A stretch of DNA of 64,000 nt, from NCBI GenBank assembly GCA_038258185.1, contig JBBSQD010000002.1, positions 1 through 64,000 of the forward strand, written 5' to 3'. Under the pieces are notes generated by a model that was not told the DNA's origin, did no database searches, and was given only the letters and a program-made list of their open reading frames with translations. The DNA comes from JAIOHN01 sp038258185 (lineage in GTDB: Bacteria; Chloroflexota; Anaerolineae; Aggregatilineales; Phototrophicaceae). Position numbers and translations under genes: made by a program. This document shows, piece after piece, positions 35,394 to 44,465 of this stretch; within the stretch, counting starts at the first letter, position 1, and each line of letters begins with the position of its first letter.

Positions 35394-35831
35394 ATGGTTC
35401 GTTTTGCACAATTCGGTATTGCCATCGGTGTGCTGGGGGCAGTGCTCACGTTTATGGGGCTGTTCCCCGGTGTAACCGGTGTGGAGCCTACTGTCGGGAT
35501 TGGCTTCGTTCAGATTCTGCTCATCCTGATCGGCTTCAGCTTATTGATCTGGGGGGCGTTTGTCTATGTGAAGTACACCTTCTACACCTCGCAACGCGCC
35601 AACCTCGCCCAGCAGATCGGCATTCGTCTGGCGACCACCGGTATCCTGTTCGGTGGGATGGCTGGCATGGCGGATATTCTGGGTTTTGGCTCCAATGTCA
35701 GAACATTAACCAGCGACATTTATTTTGGGCCGTGGCAGGCCGTGGGTCTGCTGGGTGGCTTTCTGGTCGCCTCCATTGGCGTTCTCATCTATGCCATTAC
35801 GGGCAATCCTGATAACCCGCCTGCCGAATAA
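35394..35831 (+). CDS. Four-helix membrane protein of unknown function
   Basis: A 145-aa integral membrane protein with four predicted helices (about 5-28, 38-62, 80-100, 114-138). The loops are short and there are no conserved catalytic residues. It starts 16 bases after the dipeptidase gene, so it is probably co-transcribed with it. I cannot assign a family. Confidence 0.6.
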   Translation: MVRFAQFGIAIGVLGAVLTFMGLFPGVTGVEPTVGIGFVQILLILIGFSLLIWGAFVYVKYTFYTSQRANLAQQIGIRLATTGILFGGMAGMADILGFGSNVRTLTSDIYFGPWQAVGLLGGFLVASIGVLIYAITGNPDNPPAE

Positions 35832-36023
35832 CCCCTAAATCCCCGCCCCATTCTCATAAAGCATTTAACATTGCCTTATATTAATTTCATATATTTCACA
35901 GGTTCCATTCATATATATTACGTAAATTAACTGCATCGCTCAGATGAGTGAACCTAATTCACACATCGTTCAATGCTCTACCATTTCCAGACCGTTTTTA
36001 TTTTAATCAGGAGAGATGTTTCA

Positions 36024-37625
36024 ATGCGTAAATTTTCAGTTTTATTTTCTTTGATGGCACTTGTGCTGCTGGCTGTAAGTCCAGCTTTGGCACAGGATGA
36101 CATGATGGACAGCGGCGCACATATTCGTGTCGCTCATTTTTCCCCCGACACCCCGGCAGTTGATGTTTACATCAATGGCGAGCTGAGTGCCGTACAGGGG
36201 CTTGAATTCCCCAGCGTGACCGACTGGATCGAAGTTCCGGCGGACACCTACACTATTGCTGTATCCCCGGCTGGCACATCCGTTGATGATGCCGCGATTG
36301 GACCGGCGGATCTGACTTTCGAAGCTGGCTCATGGACAACCATTGCCGCTGTCGGTTCGCTCGAATCCGGTACACTGGCACCAGCAATAATCGCGGAAGA
36401 TTACAGTGAAATCCCCGAAGGCAGCGTTCGCGTTGGTGTGTTCCATGCGATTGAAGGTGCGCCGAGTGTCGATGTGCTGGCTGGTGGATCTCCCATCGTT
36501 ACCTACCTCGCTTTCCCCGGCACACAAGATGGTAATGACGGCTTCTTTGACCTGACCGTTCCGGCAGACACCTATGATTTACAGGTAGTCGCCAGCGACA
36601 CCAGTGATGTCCTGATTGACCTGCAGGGTACCGAGTTGACCGCAGGCACCAATTATCTGGTCGCGGCGGTTGCAGTTGATGGCACCCCCACGGCTATTGT
36701 CCAGGCCACTTCGATGGGCATGGATATGATGGAAGACCCCGGCACCATTGTCGATATTGCGGCCAGTAACGAAGACTTCAGCACACTGGTTGCCGCGCTG
36801 AGTGCCGCTGACCTGGTTGACACCCTGAATACACCCGGGCCGTTCACCGTGTTTGCGCCAACCAATGAAGCCTTTGCCGCTGCTCTGGAAGCACTGGATA
36901 TGAGCGCTGAGGAACTGCTGAGCAACACTGATCTGCTGACCACCATCCTGACCTATCATGTAGTTGATGGTATGGTGCTGGCTGAAGATGTTGTCACACT
37001 GGATAGCGCAACCACCATTCAAGGCGAAGATATCTCAATCGCTGTGGTGGATGGTGGCGTGGTACTGAATGACAGCGTCAATGTGGTGACCACCGATATT
37101 GTCGGTTCAAACGGTGTCATCCATGTGATTGATGGTGTGCTGGTTCCGCCGTCGGTCATGGAAATGATGATGAGCAGCATGGAAGAAATGGAAGCCCCGA
37201 CGATGACGATTGCTGAAATCGCCGCCGCTGATGGTCGTTTCACCACGCTGCTGGCCGCTGTGACCGCCGCTGGGCTGGACACCACCCTGGCCGACCCGGA
37301 AGCTGGTCCGCTCACCGTGTTTGCACCAACAGATGACGCTTTCGCGGCACTGCCTGCTGGCACTGTGGAAGCTCTGCTGGCCGACCCGACTGGTGCTTTG
37401 ACTGATGTGCTGACCTACCATGTGGTTGCAGGTGCTGTCCCCGCCGCTGATGTGGTGAATCTGGACAGCGCCACCACGTTACAGGGTTCAGATATCAGCA
37501 TTGCTGTGGTGGATGGTGGAGTTGTGCTGAATGACAGCGTCAACGTCATCATCACAGACATCATGGCAACCAATGGCATCATCCATGTGATTGATGCGGT
37601 TCTGCTGCCCCCCGCCGCAGAATAA
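36024..37625 (+). CDS. Secreted DUF4397 - FAS1 - FAS1 protein
   Basis: A 533-aa exported protein. It has a signal peptide (about 1-24, ending PALAQ), then DUF4397 (about 30-225; IRVAHFSPDTPAVDVYING), and two fasciclin domains (about 240-375 and 395-530). FAS1 H1 and H2 boxes read FTVFAPTNEAFAAAL and VLTVFAPTDDAFAALP-like, and both domains end with the nearly identical SIAVVDGGVVLNDSVNV block, showing recent duplication. FAS1 proteins mediate adhesion. The ATG at 36024 with AGGAGA upstream was chosen over an earlier start because it begins the signal peptide. It ends at a strong terminator. Confidence 0.88.
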   Translation: MRKFSVLFSLMALVLLAVSPALAQDDMMDSGAHIRVAHFSPDTPAVDVYINGELSAVQGLEFPSVTDWIEVPADTYTIAVSPAGTSVDDAAIGPADLTFEAGSWTTIAAVGSLESGTLAPAIIAEDYSEIPEGSVRVGVFHAIEGAPSVDVLAGGSPIVTYLAFPGTQDGNDGFFDLTVPADTYDLQVVASDTSDVLIDLQGTELTAGTNYLVAAVAVDGTPTAIVQATSMGMDMMEDPGTIVDIAASNEDFSTLVAALSAADLVDTLNTPGPFTVFAPTNEAFAAALEALDMSAEELLSNTDLLTTILTYHVVDGMVLAEDVVTLDSATTIQGEDISIAVVDGGVVLNDSVNVVTTDIVGSNGVIHVIDGVLVPPSVMEMMMSSMEEMEAPTMTIAEIAAADGRFTTLLAAVTAAGLDTTLADPEAGPLTVFAPTDDAFAALPAGTVEALLADPTGALTDVLTYHVVAGAVPAADVVNLDSATTLQGSDISIAVVDGGVVLNDSVNVIITDIMATNGIIHVIDAVLLPPAAE

Positions 37626-37644
37626 ACAGACTTTAGCTTAACGA

Positions 37645-37670
37645 GGCCGGGATAAACTCCCGGCCTTTTT
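37645..37670 (+). terminator. Rho-independent terminator after the FAS1 gene
   Basis: GGCCGGGA (37645-37652) pairs with TCCCGGCC (37658-37665), loop 5, then TTTTT. It touches the end of the convergent tetR gene. Confidence 0.9.
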
Positions 37671-38334
37671 ATTGCTCCGGCGCAGACTGGATACTTTTGA
37701 CCAGCGTTTCAAAATCAATATCCGGCACATCCCCCCTCAGCAACTTCCCGATGCCATAAGTAGCCAGATAATATTGCATGATCGCTACCATTTCCGGTGA
37801 CTTCTGCATCTGATCATGATGCAACCACCAGTGAATGATTCCGATCTCCATGCCCGCCAGAGCATGGGCGATAAAGTCCAGCGGAAGCGCGGGCTTCTGA
37901 TCGTCTTTAATAATTTTCAGGCAGAAGTCGTTCAGCACCTGTGCCAGATAATCCTGAACATCCACAAGAAACGCCGGGGCGCCTTTTTCACTGAGCATCG
38001 CCCGGTAAAAATCAGCATTGTTCGCCACGTGCACAAAATCAGCAGGCTCAAGAAATGATTCGTAATAGCCTTTTTCCTCAATTTCACCCGGCGAAAACGC
38101 GGCATAAACGGAAACCATCTCGTCATACATCTCCCGTGTACCGACCGCCAGCAGTTCATCTTTATCCTTGAAGTGCAGATAAAAAGTCGTACGGCTGACA
38201 TCTGCCCGATCAGTGATATCCTGAATAGAGATGTTGGCGTAACCCTTTTCGATAATCAGATCCATCAGCGCCTGCCGCAGCAGTTTGCGGGTGCGTAACT
38301 TACGGCGATCTGTTTTAGGTTCGGCTTGGGACAT
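37669..38334 (-). CDS. TetR/AcrR-family regulator next to the P450 gene
   Basis: A 221-aa repressor. The HTH lies about 18-62 (ALMDLIIEKGYANISIQDITDRADVSRTTFYLHFKDKDE). The C-terminal domain resembles the long TetR effector domains (MISEKGAPAF-type segment and a late LDFIAHALAGMEIGIIHWWL helix). It is divergent from the P450 gene across 131 bases containing a promoter and repeated 13-base sites, so it probably controls the P450 and itself. Confidence 0.9.
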   Translation of the reverse strand: MSQAEPKTDRRKLRTRKLLRQALMDLIIEKGYANISIQDITDRADVSRTTFYLHFKDKDELLAVGTREMYDEMVSVYAAFSPGEIEEKGYYESFLEPADFVHVANNADFYRAMLSEKGAPAFLVDVQDYLAQVLNDFCLKIIKDDQKPALPLDFIAHALAGMEIGIIHWWLHHDQMQKSPEMVAIMQYYLATYGIGKLLRGDVPDIDFETLVKSIQSAPEQ

Positions 38335-38359
38335 TGATAGGCATCCTGTCTGTTAAACT

Positions 38360-38372
38360 ACAACCTGCTCAA
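38360..38372. promoter_or_regulatory. Putative regulator binding repeat, copy 1 (ACAACCTGCTCAA)
   Basis: Direct repeat partner of 38421-38433, with two mismatches in 13 bases. It lies just upstream of the -35 box in the tetR-P450 divergent region. Confidence 0.4.
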
Positions 38373-38380
38373 ATTGCTTA

Positions 38381-38408
38381 TTGACAGCGTTTTGAGATTC
38401 TATATTAT
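38381..38408 (+). promoter_or_regulatory. Sigma70-type promoter for the P450 gene
   Basis: TTGACA at 38381-38386 and TATTAT at 38403-38408, spacer 16, about 58 bases before the P450 start and flanked by the repeated putative operator. Confidence 0.55.
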
Positions 38409-38420
38409 CATAGTTATACA

Positions 38421-38433
38421 ACAACCTGTACAA
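38421..38433. promoter_or_regulatory. Putative regulator binding repeat, copy 2 (ACAACCTGTACAA)
   Basis: Second copy of the 13-base repeat, downstream of the -10 box; bound here, a TetR protein would block transcription. Confidence 0.45.
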
Positions 38434-38465
38434 AAAACAACAGACTGTAAAGTTAAAGGTAAAAT

Positions 38466-39836
38466 ATGGCAACTTCTACTCGACCTCCCGGCCCACCGCC
38501 TGCCGGTAATATCTTTCAGGTGATGCGTCTGGTGAATAAGTTAAATGCGGATTCGCTGGGTACATTTGCAGAATGGTCAAGCGAATATGGCGATATTTTC
38601 GCCCTCAGCATTATGAATATGCAGCAGTGGATCGTCACTCATCCAGACCTCATCCATCAGATTCTGGTGACGGATGCCAGCAAATTCATTAAAGACGCCG
38701 CTTACAGCGATGAGAAGCGCGGATTGGCGCGTTTCCTGGGGAATGGCCTGCTCACCAGTGATGGCGAATTCTGGAAGCGGCAGCGGAAGCTGGTCGCCCC
38801 GTCCTTACACACCCGGCGCATTGAGGCTTATGCTCAGACGATGGTGGATTACACCCTGAAGATGCTGGATGGCTGGCAGGATAAAGCCCGGTTGGATATC
38901 AGCCAGGAGATGAGCGCTTTGACGATGCAGATCGTCGCCAAGACACTGTTTAATGCCAATGTCGTTGAGGATATTGCTGCTGTTAACAGCAGTATGGCGA
39001 CCCTTCAGAAAGCATCTGGCGATATGACTCTGCTGCCGGAATGGGTGCCGACACCGATTAAATACCGCTCCCGACAGGCAGTGAGCGTGTTGGATCGCAT
39101 CGTCTATGGATTTATCAATGAACGCCGCGCTTCGGGCGAGGACAAAGGTGATCTGCTGTCGATGCTGCTGCTGGCGCAGGATGACGACGGTAACGGCATG
39201 AGTGACAAGCAAGCGCGTGATGAAGCTGTCACCCTGTTCCTGGCCGGACACGAAACAACTGCCAACTCGCTCAACTGGACATGGTATTTGCTGGCGCAGC
39301 ATCCTGAAGTGGAGGCCAAACTCCATGCCGAACTGGACTCAGTGCTGGCGGGTAGTCCGCCCTCACTGGATGATCTCAAAAATCTGCCCTATACCGAAAT
39401 GATCATGAAAGAATCCATGCGCCTGTACCCACCCGCGTGGAGCTTCAGCCGGGAAGCCACTGAAGATATTCAACTGGGGGACTATATCATCCCTAAAGGG
39501 ACAGTCGTGGCGATTCTGAATTATTTTACCCATCGTGATCCGCGCTGGTGGGATGACCCGGAAGCCTTTGTGCCGGAACGTTTCAGCCCGGAGCGCGAGA
39601 AGGATATCCCGAAATATGCTTATGTACCCTTTGGCGGCGGGCCGCGTGTCTGTATCGGCAATTCCTTCGCCATGATGGAAGGGCGCCTGCTGCTGGCGAC
39701 GATGGCCAGCCGCTACAGTCTGACATTACAGCCGGGGCAAAAAGTCCAGACGCAGCCGCTGATCACCCTAAACCCAAAAAACGGCCTGCCGATGACCCTG
39801 CATGCGCGCCAACCTGTCGCGGAAATGGCGTTTTAA
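38466..39836 (+). CDS. Cytochrome P450
   Basis: A 456-aa haem monooxygenase. The I-helix oxygen-binding motif AGHETTAN is near 258-265, the K-helix KESMRLYPP near 313-321, PERFSPERE near 370, and the haem-binding FGGGPRVCIGNSFA with the Cys thiolate ligand at C396. There is no N-terminal membrane anchor, as usual for bacterial P450s that act with separate ferredoxin and reductase; none is adjacent. It resembles fatty-acid or terpene-type CYPs; the substrate is unknown. Confidence 0.95.
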   Translation: MATSTRPPGPPPAGNIFQVMRLVNKLNADSLGTFAEWSSEYGDIFALSIMNMQQWIVTHPDLIHQILVTDASKFIKDAAYSDEKRGLARFLGNGLLTSDGEFWKRQRKLVAPSLHTRRIEAYAQTMVDYTLKMLDGWQDKARLDISQEMSALTMQIVAKTLFNANVVEDIAAVNSSMATLQKASGDMTLLPEWVPTPIKYRSRQAVSVLDRIVYGFINERRASGEDKGDLLSMLLLAQDDDGNGMSDKQARDEAVTLFLAGHETTANSLNWTWYLLAQHPEVEAKLHAELDSVLAGSPPSLDDLKNLPYTEMIMKESMRLYPPAWSFSREATEDIQLGDYIIPKGTVVAILNYFTHRDPRWWDDPEAFVPERFSPEREKDIPKYAYVPFGGGPRVCIGNSFAMMEGRLLLATMASRYSLTLQPGQKVQTQPLITLNPKNGLPMTLHARQPVAEMAF

Positions 39837-39854
39837 GTTTGCTGGATTAATGCG

Positions 39855-39880
39855 AAAGGCCGCCCTTATTGGCGGCCTTT
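39855..39880. terminator. Bidirectional terminator between convergent genes
   Basis: AAAGGCCGCC (39855-39864) pairs with GGCGGCCTTT (39871-39880), loop 6. T-rich ends occur on both strands, fitting the convergent P450 and membrane-protein genes. Confidence 0.85.
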
Positions 39881-39891
39881 GTGATTCAGGC

Positions 39892-41223
39892 TTAAGACTC
39901 GGCCTTCTGTGCTTTTTGCTGGCCGGTATCTTCTTTAGCGGCGGCATTCGCGCCTGGTGATTTATTGACCATTTCCACCAACAGGCGGGTCAGGTCACTT
40001 TGCAGGCGCTGAAGATAGGTTTTGTAGGTTTCGTCAGGGCGCATCCCATACAGGCTGTAGGTAAAACTTTCTTCAATCGACTTGCTGACAACGACCATAT
40101 CCGGTTCCCAACGGTCAAGCAGCCCCCATTGTCCGTTCTGGACGCTGAACAGCTCGAACAAAATGCGCACCTCACCATGTTTGCCCTGTAAGCGCATATC
40201 CAGCGCCACCGGCAGCATGGCGCTGCGCTGATTGATTTTGCGACTCAAGGCATTGACCAGCGCCTTTGAAATCGGGCTGATTTTGTTGATGGTTTTGTCC
40301 AGTTTTTCACCTTCACTGCTGCGGGCAGCGCGGTCTAACCGGCGCACCAATCCATTCGATATTAATGCCTGACTGCGAGCCACCCGCCCATACTGGTCAT
40401 ACTGGCTCATACGCATGGCGGTGATGTGCCAGTTTTCCAGATTTTTGCCATCCAGCCCGGTTAATATTTTGCGGATATGGGTCGCGCCTTCGCTGGTATA
40501 CGGGGGTGGCGCCTGGTCGTTCTGGGCATGAAGCTGCCAGCCCTGCTGACGCGCCGCCTGTGAATTGGGGTTGAGCATCGGCGAAGTCGCATAGGGTGGC
40601 TGCCAGTGAGCAAAAGCCGGAGTGCCGCGACGGAAGATCATCCGCAGCAGGACAAAGATCACCACCACAAACAACAGCAGCGCTAATAAAATGCCGCCGA
40701 TAGCCAGCCAGTTTGCCGGGTCGTTCAGGTCGATGGAGAAGCCAAATAACGACAGCACCAGCGGGTTACCCTGCCCCTCTGGCACACCAGTCTCGCCGCC
40801 GTCAGGGATTTCAGGTGTGCTGCCATCGGTGCCAGCCTGCGCCGGGATATTGACACTGATGGGAGAAACAGCCAGCAGTTCGCCACTCTCGCTACTCAGA
40901 TTAATCCGAAAAGATTGCAGGCCACTTCCCAAATCGCTGACGGGTATGAGCAGGCTGATGCTTTCAGTAGCATTGGGATTCAGGGTGGTAATCGTTTGCT
41001 GCGCAACCACATTACCGGTGTTGACACTCAGAACAGTTAACTCAGTCGGCGGACTGGCAGTGCTGCCGGTGTAGCTCACTGTAAATTGCAGGCGCAACTG
41101 CGTGTTATTATTCTCAAAAACGCTGCTGATATTGCGAATCCCATAATCAGGATTAATGGTTTGAGCAGTAACCGGTAAAGCCAGCAGAAAAACACAGAAA
41201 AAAAGCAGAAAAAAACGACGCAT
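39892..41223 (-). CDS. Type I membrane protein with extracellular beta domain
   Basis: A 443-aa protein of unknown function. It has a signal peptide (1-21, ending LPVTAQ), an extracytoplasmic beta-sandwich-like part (about 25-145) with CARDB-like features (LRLQFTVSYTGS, LNPNATESISLLIPV), a Pro/Gly-rich linker, one transmembrane helix near 175-197, and a 245-residue cytoplasmic domain ending in a charged Lys/Gln/Glu tail. The ATG at 41223 begins the signal peptide; an in-frame start 24 bases earlier is less likely. No relative is recognised for the cytoplasmic domain. Confidence 0.65.
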   Translation of the reverse strand: MRRFFLLFFCVFLLALPVTAQTINPDYGIRNISSVFENNNTQLRLQFTVSYTGSTASPPTELTVLSVNTGNVVAQQTITTLNPNATESISLLIPVSDLGSGLQSFRINLSSESGELLAVSPISVNIPAQAGTDGSTPEIPDGGETGVPEGQGNPLVLSLFGFSIDLNDPANWLAIGGILLALLLFVVVIFVLLRMIFRRGTPAFAHWQPPYATSPMLNPNSQAARQQGWQLHAQNDQAPPPYTSEGATHIRKILTGLDGKNLENWHITAMRMSQYDQYGRVARSQALISNGLVRRLDRAARSSEGEKLDKTINKISPISKALVNALSRKINQRSAMLPVALDMRLQGKHGEVRILFELFSVQNGQWGLLDRWEPDMVVVSKSIEESFTYSLYGMRPDETYKTYLQRLQSDLTRLLVEMVNKSPGANAAAKEDTGQQKAQKAES

Positions 41224-41339
41224 GACGAATCCCCGAAATAGCAGCAAGTACGGATGGTCTTTTCACTATAGGTCAAAAAAGCGGTCTTTCCAAGTCGCTT
41301 AAACCACGTCCGCCTGACGCAAAGGGCACGTTGTTAAGC

Positions 41340-41361
41340 TTTTGTCGAAAATGCGACAAAA
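41340..41361. promoter_or_regulatory. Perfect inverted repeat (8-bp arms) upstream of a membrane-protein gene
   Basis: TTTTGTCG (41340-41347) and CGACAAAA (41354-41361) with a 6-base spacer, about 23 bases before the preferred start at 41384. It is a likely operator or hairpin, and argues against upstream start codons that would lie inside it. Confidence 0.45.
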
Positions 41362-41383
41362 TTATTTATTTTTAATCTTACCC

Positions 41384-42157
41384 ATGAAAATTAAGACTAA
41401 AATTCAAGATATGTCAAACTTCTCATTGTCTAAACCCCGGCGCCCTACGTGGAGCAAACGCTCGCACCCGATTGTGCGCATGTATCTGCGCAAGCCGATG
41501 CTTCAGACGCGTTTCAATTATTTTATTGTGGTGTGTGCCATATTGCTATTTCTGCTTTTTGGTGGCTTCAGCCTGCCGATGCTGTACTTCCTGTTTTCGC
41601 TGGTGGTGCTGCTGAATATTGCGTTGGGGACGGGCGATAAAATCCATTATGGGCGCGAAGGTTACACCTGGGATCTGGTGCGTGCCACACCATTCAGCCA
41701 GCGTGAGGTATTTTTGAGCCTGTGGGTCGCCAGTGTGTGGCAGATCCACGAAACGTGGATGATGTTCTTCTACCGTCTGTTTCAAGGCGTGGTGGTCGTT
41801 GGGGTCATTATCTTTTCGCTGCTGCTGGCGGATATTCCCATTATGCAATGGATAGTGGTGCTCGTTTTCGGCACACTGGTAATCGCGTTTCAACCCTTCG
41901 CCGATATGTATTACAGCGGCATGGTGGGTTTATTGAGCGCCAGCCTGACCCATGACCGCGCCGCCGGGCAGGGGTTAGCCATCGGCGGCGTGCTGGTTTA
42001 CTGGCTGCTATGGTTTAGCCTGACCGGATTAATCATCATGCTCAATCTCAACCGGCCAAATCTGGAACAGGTGATGCTTATCCTCAGCATTCCGGTTCTG
42101 CTGCCACTGCTGCTGGGCTTCTGTTTTTTCCGCGCGACGCAGCACTTAACACTTTAA
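41384..42157 (+). CDS. Polytopic membrane protein (ABC-2-like)
   Basis: A 257-aa membrane protein with about six helices: FNYFIVVCAILLFLLFGG, LYFLFSLVVLLNIALG, VVVGVIIFSLLL, WIVVLVFGTLVIAF, LVYWLLWFSLTGLIIML, and a C-terminal one. A cytoplasmic loop contains WDLVRATPFSQREVF, similar to coupling loops of ABC-2-type permeases, but no ATPase gene is adjacent. The start is uncertain: 41384 and 41411 are both possible, and 41342 is disfavoured because of the inverted repeat. Its stop overlaps the convergent MFS gene end by four bases. Confidence 0.65.
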   Translation: MKIKTKIQDMSNFSLSKPRRPTWSKRSHPIVRMYLRKPMLQTRFNYFIVVCAILLFLLFGGFSLPMLYFLFSLVVLLNIALGTGDKIHYGREGYTWDLVRATPFSQREVFLSLWVASVWQIHETWMMFFYRLFQGVVVVGVIIFSLLLADIPIMQWIVVLVFGTLVIAFQPFADMYYSGMVGLLSASLTHDRAAGQGLAIGGVLVYWLLWFSLTGLIIMLNLNRPNLEQVMLILSIPVLLPLLLGFCFFRATQHLTL

Positions 42158-43725
42158 GTCGGACTTCCGGCCAAATCGCCTTCCGTTTGATCCGAGCCTT
42201 TTACTTTGCTGGCTACAAACACCGCCGCCAGTAAAGCACTGAGCCACGCTAACCCTGCCCCGATGATCGCCACCGTCCGAAACATCTGGATAAATGACCA
42301 GTCAATCATGGTTTCGACCTGCGCAGTCTGGTCAGCCGCCAGCCCTTGCGGTGGTTGTGCATTACCCAGATTCTGCCCTTCTAACATGAGCGCACTTTTA
42401 TCATCCGGGGATAGATTCAGGTTTTCGGTACGTGTCTCCAACGCGTTACTGAACAGCGTGATCGCAATCGCGCCGAAAATCGCTACGGCCAAGACACCTG
42501 CCGTACGCGCGACCGCGTTATTAATGCCGGATGCGGTGCCGCTGCTATCCGTCGGCGCTGCGCCCATGACCGCTGTCGTTAACGGGGCCACTGTCACGCC
42601 CATGCCAATACCGGCCACAATCACCGCCGGAAAATAGGTCGTCCAGTAATCCTGCGGGCCGTTGGTGATACCGGGAAGCGCGAATAAAAAGAAGCCCACA
42701 CCCGCTATAATCGGCCCGATCACCAGCGGCAGCTTCGCCCCAACCCGATCCACCAGGCCACCTGCCCAGCGCGACATCAATGTGAGCAGAATGCCAAATG
42801 GGAGAAAGGTAAATCCGGCCACTTCCTGCGGATAGTTCTGGATCTGCACGAGATTGAGCACAAAAAAGAAGGGGACAATCCGCAAGGCAGAGTACAGAAA
42901 AAATGTCAGCAGATTCGCACCGCTGAAAGTGCGCGATCTGAACAGCGGCAACGGCACCATCGGATGTGTACTGCGTGCTTCGACAATCACGAAAGCAATC
43001 AACGCGACAACCCCACCGACCAGCGCGAAAAGAATCAGAGGGCTGTTAAAGCCTGCACGCGGCGCTTCGATAAAGCCATACGTCAGGCCACCCAGGCCGA
43101 GTGTCGCCAGCAGCGCACCCGCATAATCCAACTGGCGATTCATGTTTTCGTTTCGGCTTTCCGGCACCTTATTCAGCGCAAACAGGGCGATCATTGCCAG
43201 CGGCAGGTTGATAAAAAAGACCAGCCGCCATAATCCCTGACCGGCAAAAAAACCGCCGATGACCGGTCCCAACAGAGTCGTCATGGTGCTAAAGGTTGAC
43301 CACGTGCCAATCGCCTGACCGCGCCTGTTTTCGTTAAATGTAGCCGAAAGCAGTGCCAGACTGCCGGGAACCATCAACGCGCCGCCAATCCCCTGAATGC
43401 CGCGGAAGATAATCAGCAGGTCAGCGGTGGGGGCTAACCCACACGCCATTGACGCAATCGTAAACAGAACGATACCAGCACGAAACACGCGCTTGCGCCC
43501 ATATAAATCCCCCAATGAGCCACCCACCAGAATCAAAGCGGCCAGAAACAGGGCATAACTATTGATCACCCAGAAAAGCTGCTGACCATTAATCGCAAGG
43601 TCACTTTGCAGCGAAGGGGCGACCACATCGAGGGCGCTGCTATCAATAAAAGCCATGCTGGAAGCGAGAATGGCGGCGAGTAAAACCCACCGTTCGGAAG
43701 GTGCCTGGGTCACACTGCTCGTCAT
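42154..43725 (-). CDS. MFS drug/solute exporter, DHA2 (14-helix) family
   Basis: A 523-aa exporter of the EmrB/QacA group. The first helix region has VAPSLQSDLAINGQQLFWVINSY; the cytoplasmic loop 2-3 reads GSLGDLYGRKRVF, the MFS signature; the antiporter motif C occurs as ALMVPGSLALLSATF and GPVIGGFFAGQGLWR. Fourteen helices fit the length. It probably uses proton exchange to export drugs or metabolites. Nearby TetR genes belong to other sites; no adjacent regulator is evident. Confidence 0.92.
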   Translation of the reverse strand: MTSSVTQAPSERWVLLAAILASSMAFIDSSALDVVAPSLQSDLAINGQQLFWVINSYALFLAALILVGGSLGDLYGRKRVFRAGIVLFTIASMACGLAPTADLLIIFRGIQGIGGALMVPGSLALLSATFNENRRGQAIGTWSTFSTMTTLLGPVIGGFFAGQGLWRLVFFINLPLAMIALFALNKVPESRNENMNRQLDYAGALLATLGLGGLTYGFIEAPRAGFNSPLILFALVGGVVALIAFVIVEARSTHPMVPLPLFRSRTFSGANLLTFFLYSALRIVPFFFVLNLVQIQNYPQEVAGFTFLPFGILLTLMSRWAGGLVDRVGAKLPLVIGPIIAGVGFFLFALPGITNGPQDYWTTYFPAVIVAGIGMGVTVAPLTTAVMGAAPTDSSGTASGINNAVARTAGVLAVAIFGAIAITLFSNALETRTENLNLSPDDKSALMLEGQNLGNAQPPQGLAADQTAQVETMIDWSFIQMFRTVAIIGAGLAWLSALLAAVFVASKVKGSDQTEGDLAGSPT

Positions 43726-43952
43726 GGGCGGATTCCTTTGCTGAGTAGAGATTTCAGTCGCAGTCTAACACATCTGGGTATCAGTGAGGATGAGAAAATG
43801 CGTCAATATCAAAATGAGTTTACGATAGCTTAGCTGATTACAGGGGTTAATGAGGACAGCAAGTGAATTGCAGATATACTGCCCTCACTGATAAACAGAT
43901 TTAGATGGCATTACAAATCACGCACTCAATACACTTGAAAACAAATCTGCTT

Positions 43953-44405
43953 TTATTGGCCGGCAGGCACTTGTCTTTCTGCAGGCATGATCCCAAGCTG
44001 TTGTAGCATCATAGGCGTATTCCACAAATGCCACAGATCTGTGGTTTTACCATCCACTATAGTCATGAAGTGCATGTGCGGGACAGATACTTTTCGCCCT
44101 GTAGCCGGTATCTGCCGCATGGGTCCCGCCTGTAAGTCACCCAAATGCGTTCCTGTCATGGTTGAGCGAAAAGCGACCAGTTCACCTTCTGCAACAATAT
44201 CGTGAATTTCAAAGTGCAGATCAGGAAACGCTGTACGCAGATTCACGATGGCATCTTTGAGATGCTTGATAAAGTCGGTTCCCAGCGCTTCCTGATGATC
44301 AACAGAATCCGTATTGTGGTATTGATCAACCACTGTCAGGTCACCCTGCCCAAACCCGCACTCGATTACCTCACGAACAATGCGCTTATTTTCTTCAGTA
44401 CTCAT
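43953..44405 (-). CDS. SnoaL-like ester cyclase/polyketide cyclase-fold protein
   Basis: A 150-aa alpha+beta barrel of the SnoaL/NTF2 superfamily. The family pattern shows as VDQYHNTDSVDHQ (about 26-38), LRTAFPDLHFEIHDIVAEGELVAFRSTMTGTHLGDL (about 72-107), and the C-terminal FMTIVDGKTTDLWHLWNTPMMLQQLG. Members include aldol cyclases and many of unknown role. It is divergent from a TetR gene across 60 bases containing a palindrome, so probably controlled by that regulator. Confidence 0.88.
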   Translation of the reverse strand: MSTEENKRIVREVIECGFGQGDLTVVDQYHNTDSVDHQEALGTDFIKHLKDAIVNLRTAFPDLHFEIHDIVAEGELVAFRSTMTGTHLGDLQAGPMRQIPATGRKVSVPHMHFMTIVDGKTTDLWHLWNTPMMLQQLGIMPAERQVPAGQ

Positions 44406-44421
44406 AGCAAAACTCCTTTTA

Positions 44422-44438
44422 TTGTAGTTACACTACAA
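44422..44438. promoter_or_regulatory. TetR operator-like palindrome between snoaL-like and tetR genes
   Basis: TTGTAGT-TAC-ACTACAA, 7-bp perfect arms with a 3-base centre, midway in the 60-base divergent region and placed to repress both genes. Confidence 0.65.
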
Positions 44439-44465
44439 CGAATGAACTTATGATATACTCAAATC

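Noticed and set aside
41342..41383. Upstream starts (TTG 41342, ATG 41351) for the membrane-protein gene
   Set aside because: They fall inside a perfect inverted repeat and add a non-conserved leader; ATG 41384 is preferred.
43781..43893. TCAGTGAGG and CCTCACTGA about 100 bases apart
   Set aside because: The arms are short and far apart, and no gene context supports an att site or regulatory loop.
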